Source: DASXVX01 sp036504075 (GTDB taxonomy: Bacteria; Bacillota; Sulfobacillia; Symbiobacteriales; Symbiobacteriaceae). From it: a stretch of DNA of 64,000 bases. Every line of letters begins with the position of its first letter. Within the stretch, counting starts at the first letter, position 1. Both the position numbers and the translations under genes were made by a program. The DNA lies in assembly GCA_036504075.1 (NCBI GenBank), contig DASXVX010000022.1, positions 1 to 64,000 of the forward strand. Reading direction: 5' to 3'. Below, one piece after another: positions 16,697 to 24,566 of the stretch. The notes under the pieces are model-generated. The model was given only the letters and a program-made list of their open reading frames with translations, was not told the origin of the DNA and searched no databases.

Positions 16697-16774
16697 CTAG
16701 TGGTTCGCGGCCCCGCGCTTCGCTACGATGACGCTGATCACGTAAAAGGTCCCAAGTGCCAGGAAAAACACCAT
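16697..16774 (-). CDS. 25-residue single-pass membrane peptide
   Basis: The ATG at 16774 is preceded by GAGGGGG at good spacing. The peptide begins MVFFLALGTFYVISVIVAKR and ends GAANH: one hydrophobic helix followed by a short basic tail, so N-out/C-in is likely. It ends just before a strong terminator. Size and shape recall small accessory subunits of membrane complexes (KdpF- or CydX-like in size only). I do not recognise the family. Confidence 0.55.
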   Translation of the reverse strand: MVFFLALGTFYVISVIVAKRGAANH

Positions 16775-16915
16775 GGGTATTCCCCCTCTTTGAATTCGTC
16801 TTTATTATGCGTCATAAGTTCCCGAAATGCAAGATATTCGCATGGGGAATGAGAAAACTTTCGGAAAAGAACAGAGAGCAGCCGGTCCGGCTGCTCTCTG
16901 TGTATACATGGGCGC

Positions 16916-18490
16916 CTAGCGCAGGTCTTTGATCGCGAAGTGGAAGACCGACGCCTTGCCATCGAACCGCTGAATCGTAAGGGTCAGGTCATCAGTCGAA
17001 TTTATGGTTCCGGTGGGGAAGCGAATCGCCAGCATGGCGATGATCACCTTGCCGTCCGGCGACTGGGTGTAGTTGACGGTGCCGGAGACATCGCCCGCCA
17101 CCCGCTTGCCGTTCTGCTCCAGGTAGTACGCGGCGTTATTCAGGAAGTCGGGCACGTCGCCCTGGATCTGGACCTGGACTTCCACCTTCTTGTTGATCTC
17201 CTTGGCCAGGCTCTGCTGGAAGCCGACGCCCGGCTGGAAACCGAACTCGTAAGCCGAAGAGATCCGGCGGGCGACGTACAGGTACTCGGTGAACAGGAAG
17301 GCGAAGTCGGGTCCGCTGGAGGCGAAGTAATCCCGGTTGATGTTGGCCGATCCCCTGGACATCTGGCGGCCAAACTCGGCGGCCTCCTGGATCTGACCGG
17401 CCGTCAGGCCGATGAGAATGCCGCCCTGGTCCTGGACGCCCTGCTCCTCGGCCGCCTTGCGGAGTCCATCTTCCGAGACCAGGGTCACCTTGGACGAGAG
17501 CACCTGCCCGGACCGCTTCACGGTAATGGCCACCGTGTCGCCCGGCTTGTGGGCGGCCAGGAACCCGTAGTAGTCATCGCTGGTGAAGATCATCGTGTCG
17601 TCGATCTTTACGAGCTTATCGCCCGGCTGCAGGGCGGTCTTGCCCACCGGGCCGTCCGAAATGGTCGAAGCGATGGTGACGCCTTCAGCATTCGGTACGC
17701 CGAATTGCGCCTGCCAGTCCTCGTCCAGCGTCATGCCTAACGTCGCCCGCTCCACCTTGCCGTTCTGCAGCAGCACCTCGGCGATCTGCTTGGCGGTGTT
17801 CACGGGAATGGCGAAGTTGAGGCCCTCGACGCCGATGTCCGCCAGTTTGTTGGAGTTAATGCCGATCACCTGACCATCCAGGTTGAACAACGGGCCGCCG
17901 CTGTTACCCGGGTTGATCGGAGCGTCGGTCTGCAAGAACGAGTAGGCGGCGCCGAGGGGACGCCCCACGCCGGACAGGATGCCGGACGTGACCGAATTGC
18001 CCAGGCGGAAGCCCATCGGGTTTCCGATGGCGACTACCGGCATGCCGACCATCACTTTGTCCGAATCGGCCGTGACCAGGGGCACCAGGTTCTTGGTCGT
18101 CACGCGGATCACCGCGATGTCGGCGGTCTTGTCTTCGAAGATCTGGCTGGGCGCCACGGTCTCAATGGTCTTGTCGGCGTAGAGAATCTTCACCTCTACG
18201 GCGTCCTCGACCACGTGAGCGTTGGTGATGATGACACCTTCCTTGTACACCCAACCGGTGCCGGCTGCATGGCTCTTCTGCGTGGACCGGACCGCTTTCA
18301 TGGTCGTAAGAATGCCCACGATCGACGGCTTCGCCTTGGCTGCCAGCGTCACGATGGCGCCGCCCTGAGCTGCGGCGGAAAGCGCTGTTCCGGTGACAGG
18401 TGTCTCGGCGAAGGCCGGCAGGGCCGCACCGACGGCCAACACCAGGACCATGACCATTCCGAACAGAACCCGTCTTACCTTTAGCCGCAT
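16916..18490 (-). CDS. htrA: HtrA-type serine protease (S1C) with PDZ domain
   Basis: 524 residues, ATG at 18490 behind AGGAGGG. A signal peptide or anchor (residues 1-29, ending ALPAFAE) sends it to the cell surface. The triad is complete: His92 (ITNAHVVED), Asp124 (TADIAVIRV), Ser197 (INPGNSGGPLF). A PDZ domain follows (about 270-360, IASTISDGPVGKTALQPGD). The extra C-terminal region of about 140 residues is unusual for DegP-type proteases. It alternates in a beta-rich pattern and ends LTIQRFDGKASVFHFAIKD. It degrades or refolds damaged envelope proteins. Confidence 0.9.
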   Translation of the reverse strand: MRLKVRRVLFGMVMVLVLAVGAALPAFAETPVTGTALSAAAQGGAIVTLAAKAKPSIVGILTTMKAVRSTQKSHAAGTGWVYKEGVIITNAHVVEDAVEVKILYADKTIETVAPSQIFEDKTADIAVIRVTTKNLVPLVTADSDKVMVGMPVVAIGNPMGFRLGNSVTSGILSGVGRPLGAAYSFLQTDAPINPGNSGGPLFNLDGQVIGINSNKLADIGVEGLNFAIPVNTAKQIAEVLLQNGKVERATLGMTLDEDWQAQFGVPNAEGVTIASTISDGPVGKTALQPGDKLVKIDDTMIFTSDDYYGFLAAHKPGDTVAITVKRSGQVLSSKVTLVSEDGLRKAAEEQGVQDQGGILIGLTAGQIQEAAEFGRQMSRGSANINRDYFASSGPDFAFLFTEYLYVARRISSAYEFGFQPGVGFQQSLAKEINKKVEVQVQIQGDVPDFLNNAAYYLEQNGKRVAGDVSGTVNYTQSPDGKVIIAMLAIRFPTGTINSTDDLTLTIQRFDGKASVFHFAIKDLR

Positions 18491-18766
18491 ACAGTTCCCT
18501 CCTTCAGAGTCTGACAGTAAGACGTTCAATATTCTGTCGGTGGTACCTGTTGCAGCGCGAATTTCTCACCAAAATGATTCGACACGGTTAGACAGGCCGT
18601 TTCGGGTGGTCAGCAGCGATTTTTCCGACAGGCGAACCCTGGCATCTCCGCGCCAAACCTGAGGCGCGGTGCGTTTGGTTGGCGTCCCTAGGTCATTGTG
18701 TCTACCCCCTATTGCCGATTCCCGGCAGGGGACATGACCATTATCATGAAAACCGGAGGGATAAGC
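18491..18766. promoter_or_regulatory. Divergent intergenic region, htrA / oxidoreductase operon
   Basis: 276 bp between divergent starts. It should hold promoters for both directions, but no well-spaced -35/-10 pair was convincing. An in-frame ATG at 18698 for the rightward gene is rejected in favour of 18767. Nothing else recognisable. Confidence 0.3.
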
Positions 18767-19444
18767 ATGTCCACGGCACAGCGCACCCTTTTCCTGGGCC
18801 ATTTCGGATCTGGCAAGACCGAGGTGGCCATAAATTATGCCCTTTCTCTTTGTACAGGACCAAAGCGTCCTCTATTGCTCGACCTGGATTTTATAACCCC
18901 GTACTATCGCTCCCGGGACGTGCTGCCTGAACTGGCGGAGGCCGGTGTGGACGTCGTCGCTCCGGAAGGGGACTTGAGACAGTCGGACTTGCCGGTGGTG
19001 ACTGCCAGAGCGATGCAGTCGCTCATCCACTACGACGGCCCGGTGGTCGCGGACATCGGCGGCGACGAGGGCGCCCGCGTGGTCGGCAGCCTGGCCGGCC
19101 TACTGCGGCCGGGCTCGTATCAGGCGTTCATGGTGGTCAACCCGTACCGGCCGGGGACGGGCACGGCAAACCAGGTGGCGGACTATGCCCACTGGCTGGA
19201 ATCCATCGCCCGCATCAAGTTCACGGGCATGGTGAACAACGCCAACGCCGGCCTGCTTACCGAACCCCGTCACGTGCTGGATGGGCTTAAACTGGTCCAG
19301 GCGGCGGGGGAGTTGCTCGGACTCCCGGTGGTGTTCACTGCGGCGAAGTCGGACGTTGCCCCGCAATTGACGGGGCTTGATGTTTTGTCATTGCATCTTA
19401 AAATGCGGCCTCCCTGGGAATTGGCAGCCCTGGAGACCAAGTAA
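18767..19444 (+). CDS. P-loop ATPase associated with 2-oxoacid oxidoreductase
   Basis: 225 residues from ATG 18767 (GGAGGG upstream). Walker A is GHFGSGKTEVA (about residues 11-21), and VVADIGGDEGARVVG resembles a deviant Walker B/switch of the SIMIBI (MinD/CbiA-like) class. It heads the ferredoxin oxidoreductase operon. The role is unknown: it may assist Fe-S cluster or cofactor loading or act as a regulatory ATPase. It is 13 bp from the ferredoxin gene. Confidence 0.7.
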   Translation: MSTAQRTLFLGHFGSGKTEVAINYALSLCTGPKRPLLLDLDFITPYYRSRDVLPELAEAGVDVVAPEGDLRQSDLPVVTARAMQSLIHYDGPVVADIGGDEGARVVGSLAGLLRPGSYQAFMVVNPYRPGTGTANQVADYAHWLESIARIKFTGMVNNANAGLLTEPRHVLDGLKLVQAAGELLGLPVVFTAAKSDVAPQLTGLDVLSLHLKMRPPWELAALETK

Positions 19445-19457
19445 GGGGGTAAAGGAA

Positions 19458-19673
19458 ATGCGTGAAGTCAAACTCGAACTGAACGAGAATCTGTGTAAGG
19501 GCTGTGAACTGTGTGTCCAGGCCTGCCCGCGGGACGTGCTAGCCATGGGCGGCAACATTAATGCGCTCGGCTATAAGCCGGCAGCCGTTGTTGATGCAGG
19601 GCGGTGCACCGGCTGTAAGGCCTGTGCGCTGGTGTGCCCCGAAGTCGTGTTTACGATCTGGCAGACCGCTTAG
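19458..19673 (+). CDS. 2-Oxoacid:ferredoxin oxidoreductase, ferredoxin (delta) subunit
   Basis: 71 residues with two [4Fe-4S] motifs, CKGCELCVQACP and CTGCKACALVCP. ATG 19458 follows AAAGGAA. It passes electrons from the TPP-containing subunit to external ferredoxin. The longer upstream frame is part of the preceding gene. Confidence 0.9.
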   Translation: MREVKLELNENLCKGCELCVQACPRDVLAMGGNINALGYKPAAVVDAGRCTGCKACALVCPEVVFTIWQTA

Positions 19674-19685
19674 GAGGTGGCTCTC

Positions 19686-20756
19686 GTGACCGCAGATATG
19701 GAACTGACCATGGTAAAGGGGAACGAAGCGTTGGGCGAGGCGGCCATTCGGGCCGGCTGCCGCTTCTTCTTCGGCTATCCGATTACGCCGCAGTCCGAAC
19801 TGCCGGCCTACATGTCCCGGCGGATGCGCGAAGTTGAAGGCACATATCTACAGGCCGAGTCGGAGGTCGCCGCCATCAACATGGTGCTGGGCGCTTCCTC
19901 GACCGGCGTGCGGGCGATGACCTCCTCCTCTTCTCCGGGCTTCAGCCTGAAGCAGGAAGGCATTTCGTATATGGTCGGCTCGGAAGTCCCGTGCGTCGTA
20001 GTCAACGTGATGCGTGGCGGCCCGGGCCTGGGTAATATTCAGCCGTCCCAGTCCGACTACTTCCAAATGGTGAAGGGCGGCGGCCACGGCGACTACCACA
20101 TGATTACGCTGGCTCCGTCCACGGTGCAAGAACTGGTGGACGTGACCTACTTAGCGTTTGATCTGGCTGATAAGTACCGGAACCCCGCGGCCGTCCTGGG
20201 CGATGGCCTCCTGGGCCAGACCATGGAGCCGGTCCGCTTCCCGGCCATGAAGGAACTGCCCGGGGTGCAGGACTGGGCGCTGACCGGGGCGAAGGACCGC
20301 AAGAAGCGGCTCATCAACTCCCTGGAGCTTTCCGCCGATGGTCTGGAAGCCCACAACAACGCCCTGCAGGCCAAGTTCAACGCCATGAAGGTGGAGGTCC
20401 GGTGGGAGGAATACCTCTGCGGCGGGGCCGATCTGGTGGTCACCGCTTACGGCACCTCCGCCCGCATCGCCCGCGCCGCCGTGGAAGCCGCCCGCGCCCA
20501 GGGCCTCAAGGTTGGCCTCTTCCGGCCGATCACGGTGTGGCCGTTCCCCACGGAAGCGCTCGCTAAGCTGGTCAACGGCAGCGTCCGAGCCGTTCTGGAC
20601 GTGGAGATGTCCGCCGGCCAGATGGTCGAAGACGTGCAACTTGCCGTTCTCGGCCGGGCACCGGTCCACTTCTTCGGCCGCACGGGCGGCAGCGTGCCCA
20701 CCCCGCGTGAAGTGCTCGGGCAGATTCAGAAGGTCTTGGGAGGCGAAGCAAAGTGA
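19686..20756 (+). CDS. korA: 2-Oxoacid:ferredoxin oxidoreductase, alpha subunit (KorA/VorB type)
   Basis: 356 residues. GTG 19686 is preferred, with GGAGGTGG about 6 bases ahead. The pyrimidine-binding domain begins at KGNEALGEAAIRAGC and FGYPITPQSELPAYM. The conserved ESEVAAINMVLGASSTGVRAM and SSSPGFSLKQEGISYM segments follow, and the second domain contains VVTAYGTSARIARAA. With the beta subunit it oxidatively decarboxylates 2-oxoglutarate or branched-chain 2-oxoacids to acyl-CoA. The sequence alone does not decide which. Confidence 0.9.
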   Translation: MTADMELTMVKGNEALGEAAIRAGCRFFFGYPITPQSELPAYMSRRMREVEGTYLQAESEVAAINMVLGASSTGVRAMTSSSSPGFSLKQEGISYMVGSEVPCVVVNVMRGGPGLGNIQPSQSDYFQMVKGGGHGDYHMITLAPSTVQELVDVTYLAFDLADKYRNPAAVLGDGLLGQTMEPVRFPAMKELPGVQDWALTGAKDRKKRLINSLELSADGLEAHNNALQAKFNAMKVEVRWEEYLCGGADLVVTAYGTSARIARAAVEAARAQGLKVGLFRPITVWPFPTEALAKLVNGSVRAVLDVEMSAGQMVEDVQLAVLGRAPVHFFGRTGGSVPTPREVLGQIQKVLGGEAK

Positions 20757-21517
20757 AGCAGATTGCAGGACGCCCTGAAGCTTTGTCGCCGGTGACCACG
20801 CACTACTGCCCCGGCTGCAGCCACGGCGTTGTGCACCGGCTGATCGCCGAAGTGCTCGATGAACTGGGCCTCCGGGAAAAGACGATCGGCGTGGCCTCCG
20901 TGGGCTGCTCGGTCCTGGCCTACAACTACTTTGAGGTGGACTTCGTCCAGGCGCCGCACGGCCGGGCGCCGGCGGTGGCGACGGGCGTCAAGCGGGCACG
21001 GCCGGACCTGGTGGTTTTCACCTACCAGGGCGACGGCGACATGGCCGCTATTGGCACGTCGGAGATCATTCACTCGGCGGTCCGCGGCGAAAAGTTCACG
21101 GCGATCATGTACAACAACACGATTTACGGGATGACCGGCGGCCAGATGTCGCCGACGACGCTTATGGGCGCCGTCACGGCGACCACGCCGTACGGCCGCG
21201 GCCCGGAGGCGGGCATGCCGTACCGCATGGCCGAAACGCTGGCCTCCATGCCGGGCGCCGCTTACGTGGCCCGGACGCACGTGGCCGACGTGGGCAACAT
21301 TGTCAAGACCAAGCGGGCGATCAAGAAAGCCTTCGAGGCCCAGGTCGCCGGGCTCGGCTTCACCATGGTCGAGGTTCTGGGCAACTGCCCGACCAACTGG
21401 GGTCTGACCGCTTCCGAATCCAACGCCTATGTGACGGATCAGATGCTCGCGGTCTTCCCGCTGGGCGAGTTCAAGGACGTGACCAAGGAGGTAGCCGCCA
21501 ATGTCGTACGTGCATGA
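20753..21517 (+). CDS. korB: 2-Oxoacid:ferredoxin oxidoreductase, beta subunit (TPP-binding)
   Basis: 254 residues. The GTG start overlaps the alpha stop (GTGA). The TPP/Mg motif runs from GDGDMAAIG to YNNTIYGMTGGQ. CPGCSHG near residue 19 and VGCSV near 50 supply cysteines of the core cluster type. The tail overlaps the gamma gene by 17 bp, a sign of tight coupling. Confidence 0.92.
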   Translation: MKQIAGRPEALSPVTTHYCPGCSHGVVHRLIAEVLDELGLREKTIGVASVGCSVLAYNYFEVDFVQAPHGRAPAVATGVKRARPDLVVFTYQGDGDMAAIGTSEIIHSAVRGEKFTAIMYNNTIYGMTGGQMSPTTLMGAVTATTPYGRGPEAGMPYRMAETLASMPGAAYVARTHVADVGNIVKTKRAIKKAFEAQVAGLGFTMVEVLGNCPTNWGLTASESNAYVTDQMLAVFPLGEFKDVTKEVAANVVRA

Positions 21518-22058
21518 GATTCTGATCGCCGGTTTCGGCGGCCAGGGCGTGCTTACGGCGGGGCAGCTGATCGCCTACGCCGGCAACTACGAGGGCAAGC
21601 AGGTCTCCTGGGTCCCGGCCTACGGCCCGGAACAGCGGGGCGGCACGGCCAACTGCTCGGTGGTGGTCAGCGATGTGGCGGTCGCCTGCACGCTGGTGAC
21701 CGAGCCCACGGCCTGCATTGTCATGAACCATCCGTCGCTCGAAAAGTTTGAGTCGGCGGTCCAGCCGGGTGGCGTTCTGGTCGTAAACACATCGCTCTGC
21801 ACCAAAGCGGCGACCCGCAAGGACATCACGGTGGTGCCGGTGGCGGCCACCGATATCGCCGTGGAACTGGGGAGCGTCAAGTTCGCCAACATGGTCGCGC
21901 TGGGCGCCCTGTTGGCGGCCCTGCCGGTCGTCGAGACGGAGTCGGTGCTCAAGGCCATGCTGAAGGTGATGGGCAAGGACAAGGAGCGGTTCATTCCGGT
22001 CAACCGCAACGCTTTGAACCGGGGCCTGGAAGCGGCGAAAGTTGCGGCTCATCTGTAA
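21501..22058 (+). CDS. korC: 2-Oxoacid:ferredoxin oxidoreductase, gamma subunit
   Basis: 185 residues with the family opening ILIAGFGGQGVLTAGQLIA and the conserved PAYGPEQRGGTANCSVVVS. It completes the CoA-binding part of the complex. It overlaps the beta gene by 17 bp and is followed by a terminator. Confidence 0.92.
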   Translation: MSYVHEILIAGFGGQGVLTAGQLIAYAGNYEGKQVSWVPAYGPEQRGGTANCSVVVSDVAVACTLVTEPTACIVMNHPSLEKFESAVQPGGVLVVNTSLCTKAATRKDITVVPVAATDIAVELGSVKFANMVALGALLAALPVVETESVLKAMLKVMGKDKERFIPVNRNALNRGLEAAKVAAHL

Positions 22059-22072
22059 GGTATAGGCATAAC

Positions 22073-22110
22073 AGCCCGGACGGTTCTTCCGAACCGCCCG
22101 GGCTTTCTGT
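22073..22110 (+). terminator. Terminator of the oxidoreductase operon
   Basis: AGCCCGG-A-CGGTTC pairs with GAACCG-C-CCGGGCT over TTCC, then TTTCTGTTT. Confidence 0.8.
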
Positions 22111-22239
22111 TTGTCGGGGACATTTTCGTGAAGACCAAGCTCAATAAATGGTAAAATGAGGTGGTACCCACGACCAGGGCGGGTCGGACAGCGTGCCGGC
22201 ATAGAATCAGCAGCGGTTTCATTGAGGGATGGGTAAACC

Positions 22240-23430
22240 ATGTGCATGGAGCGTGACCTCTTCTGCCGGACCGACCGCCACCGGGCCGTCGCCGGGCGGG
22301 CGCTTGAGCTGGCCCGGGTGTTCGCCGGGCGGGCGCCGGTTCATGACCGGGACGGCTCTTTTCCGTTTGCGAACGTGGCGGACCTGTATGCTTCCGGCCA
22401 CAGCCTGCTGACCATGCCGCGGGAGTACGGCGGCGAAGGTGGCGGCGTCTACGAACTGGTGCTGGCGCAGAGCTACCTGGCCCGCGGCGACGGCTCGACC
22501 GCGCTCGCCATCGGGTGGCACCTCTTCAAGACCGGGCAACTGGCCGAAACCCGCGCCTGGGACGAGCGGATTTTTGCGCGCGTCTGCCGGGACGCCGTGC
22601 TGAACGGGCGGCTGATTAACGCAGCGGTGAGCGAGGCGGAAACCGGCAGCCCCACCCGGGGCGGGCGCCCGACGACTACCGCACGCCAGACGGAAAACGG
22701 CTGGGTGCTGAACGGGCGCAAGACCTACACCACCATGGCCCCGGTGCTCCACTACTTTCTCGTGTCGGCGGCCATCGACGGCGCCGAGACCAACGGCTGG
22801 TTTCTGGTGGAGCGGGGGACGCCCGGACTCGCCGTGGAGGAGACCTGGGACACGCTCGGGATGCGGGCCACGGGCAGCCACGACCTGGTGCTCCGGGACG
22901 TACCCCTGCCGGCGGACGGGCTGGTCCAGCAGTTCGGCCGGGGCGTCCCGTCGGAAGGGACGGCGGGGCGGGGCACGGGGTGGAACCTGCACATTCCGGC
23001 CGTATACCTGGGCATCGCCGAGGCGGCCCGGGATTTCGCCGTGGGGTTCGCTGCCCGGCACCAGCCCAACTCCATCACCACCGTAATCGGCGAGCTGCCG
23101 GCGGTTCAGGCCCACCTCGGGCAGATGGAGCTGGAACTGCTGGCGGCCCGGACGCTGCTCTTCGCCCTGGCCCAACGCTGGGACGAGGAGCCGGACCGCC
23201 GGGAGGCGCTGACTGCCCCGGTCGGCGGCGCCAAGGTGTTCGTCGTGAACACGGCGCTGGACGTGGTGGACCGGGCCATGCGGGTGGTGGGCGCAGCTTC
23301 GCTGTTCAAGTCCAACCCGCTGGAGCGGTATTACCGGGACGTGCGGGCCGGCCTGCATAACCCGCCCATGGAGGATGCGGCTTTGGTCCAACTGGCTCGG
23401 GCGGCCTTGAAGGCGGCGACCGAGGTTTAG
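22240..23430 (+). CDS. Acyl-CoA dehydrogenase-family flavoprotein
   Basis: 396 residues. TGAGGG lies upstream of ATG 22240; a second ATG at 22246 is possible. The fold signatures are MPREYGGEGGGVYELVLAQ (N-domain), INAAVSEAETGSP (FAD/substrate), LGMRATGSHDLVLRDVPLP (beta domain) and RVVGAASLFKSNPLERYYRD (C-domain). The C-terminal part resembles the DszC/monooxygenase-like subgroup as much as classical dehydrogenases, so it could be an FAD-dependent desaturase or an FMNH2-dependent monooxygenase. It is monocistronic. Confidence 0.75.
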   Translation: MCMERDLFCRTDRHRAVAGRALELARVFAGRAPVHDRDGSFPFANVADLYASGHSLLTMPREYGGEGGGVYELVLAQSYLARGDGSTALAIGWHLFKTGQLAETRAWDERIFARVCRDAVLNGRLINAAVSEAETGSPTRGGRPTTTARQTENGWVLNGRKTYTTMAPVLHYFLVSAAIDGAETNGWFLVERGTPGLAVEETWDTLGMRATGSHDLVLRDVPLPADGLVQQFGRGVPSEGTAGRGTGWNLHIPAVYLGIAEAARDFAVGFAARHQPNSITTVIGELPAVQAHLGQMELELLAARTLLFALAQRWDEEPDRREALTAPVGGAKVFVVNTALDVVDRAMRVVGAASLFKSNPLERYYRDVRAGLHNPPMEDAALVQLARAALKAATEV

Positions 23431-23495
23431 GGAAAACGTGAGGCGGCGGCTCTCGCAAGAGAACCGCCGCCGTTGCTATTCGCGCCAGAGCGTGG

Positions 23496-24410
23496 TCAGC
23501 TTCCGGCCGGCAGAATCGCTTCCGCCAGCTCCTGGGTGCGCAAGGCTTCCGCTCCGTCAGTCTCGGGCTGAACGCCGGTCCGCAGGCAGTGCAGAAAGTG
23601 GTCGGTGGCGGAGGCCATGCCCCGCTTCTCCAGCGTGGCGGTCCAGGACTGGCCGATCGGCTCGGCCCGCTCGACCCCGCCCTCGACCACGGTCAGCCGC
23701 TCCATCCCCTCGACAATGACGCTGAGGCCGTCGCCGTGCACTTCCAGCCGCTCCATCGGCCGGCCGGCGCCGAAACTCTGCGAAAGCTGGACCAGCGTGC
23801 CGTCGGGCGCCAGGAGTTGGGCCGCCACGAGGCCGAGGCGGGCATGCGCCACCTGCACGGTCAGCTCGCCGGCGTAAAATCGGGCCAGGTCGATGATGTG
23901 GATGGTGTCGTCCATGATGATTTGCCGGAGCGGCCAGCCCTTAGAGCCCCGCTCCCGATGCTTGTGAATCTGGATGAACTCCATGCGGCGGCCCGCAAAG
24001 AGCGCCCGGACCCGGCGGTAGGCAGGGGCGTACCGCCGGTTAAAGCCTACCATGAGCAGCCGTCCGGGCTGGCCGGCAGCCGCGACGATGCGGCGGGCCT
24101 CTGCCAGGTCGTTGGCCAGGGGTTTCTCCAGATAAACAGCCACGCCCGCCTCCAGCAGGGAGACGGCCTGCTCGGGGTGCAAGGCGGTGGGGCTTAACAG
24201 ATACGCGGCCTGCGGGCGCAGTGCCAGGAGTTCGGGGAACGTCCGGGCCTGAAGCTGCAGCCGGTACTGCGAGGCCAGTTCGGCCACTTGCTCGCCGGTC
24301 CGGCTGCAAAGCGCCACAATCTCCACGCCGGGATGCGCGGTCAAGACCGGCAGGTGCGCCTTCCGGGCGATGCCGCCAAGACCCACCACGCCTACGGTCA
24401 CCTTGTTCAT
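23496..24410 (-). CDS. Gfo/Idh/MocA-family oxidoreductase
   Basis: 304 residues, ATG 24410 behind GGAGGCAC. The NAD(P)-binding motif is GVVGLGGIARKAHLP (residues 7-21). The EKPLA signature (VAVYLEKPLANDL) carries the usual lysine, and the DDTIHIIDLARFY region supplies the catalytic His. It acts on a sugar, inositol or related polyol; the substrate is unknown. The same reading frame stays open far past this start on the minus strand, but that is only the shadow of the high-GC protease gene. Confidence 0.85.
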   Translation of the reverse strand: MNKVTVGVVGLGGIARKAHLPVLTAHPGVEIVALCSRTGEQVAELASQYRLQLQARTFPELLALRPQAAYLLSPTALHPEQAVSLLEAGVAVYLEKPLANDLAEARRIVAAAGQPGRLLMVGFNRRYAPAYRRVRALFAGRRMEFIQIHKHRERGSKGWPLRQIIMDDTIHIIDLARFYAGELTVQVAHARLGLVAAQLLAPDGTLVQLSQSFGAGRPMERLEVHGDGLSVIVEGMERLTVVEGGVERAEPIGQSWTATLEKRGMASATDHFLHCLRTGVQPETDGAEALRTQELAEAILPAGS

Positions 24411-24566
24411 ACAGGTGCCTCCACATGGGTCAGACTTTCGCTCCAAGATCATTCGCATAATCGGTGGCCAATCCTGCCTGGACGGCGGCACTCGCCAGGG
24501 GAGAGCAGGAATTGGTCGGAACGAAGGCGAATTACCAAATGATGGAAAACAAAGGAGGCATCCTAT

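Noticed and set aside
22155..22170. T-box-like GAGGTGGTACC before the acyl-CoA dehydrogenase gene
   Set aside because: The leader is under 100 bases after the preceding terminator, with no specifier loop or terminator/antiterminator pair. The resemblance is to a short motif only.
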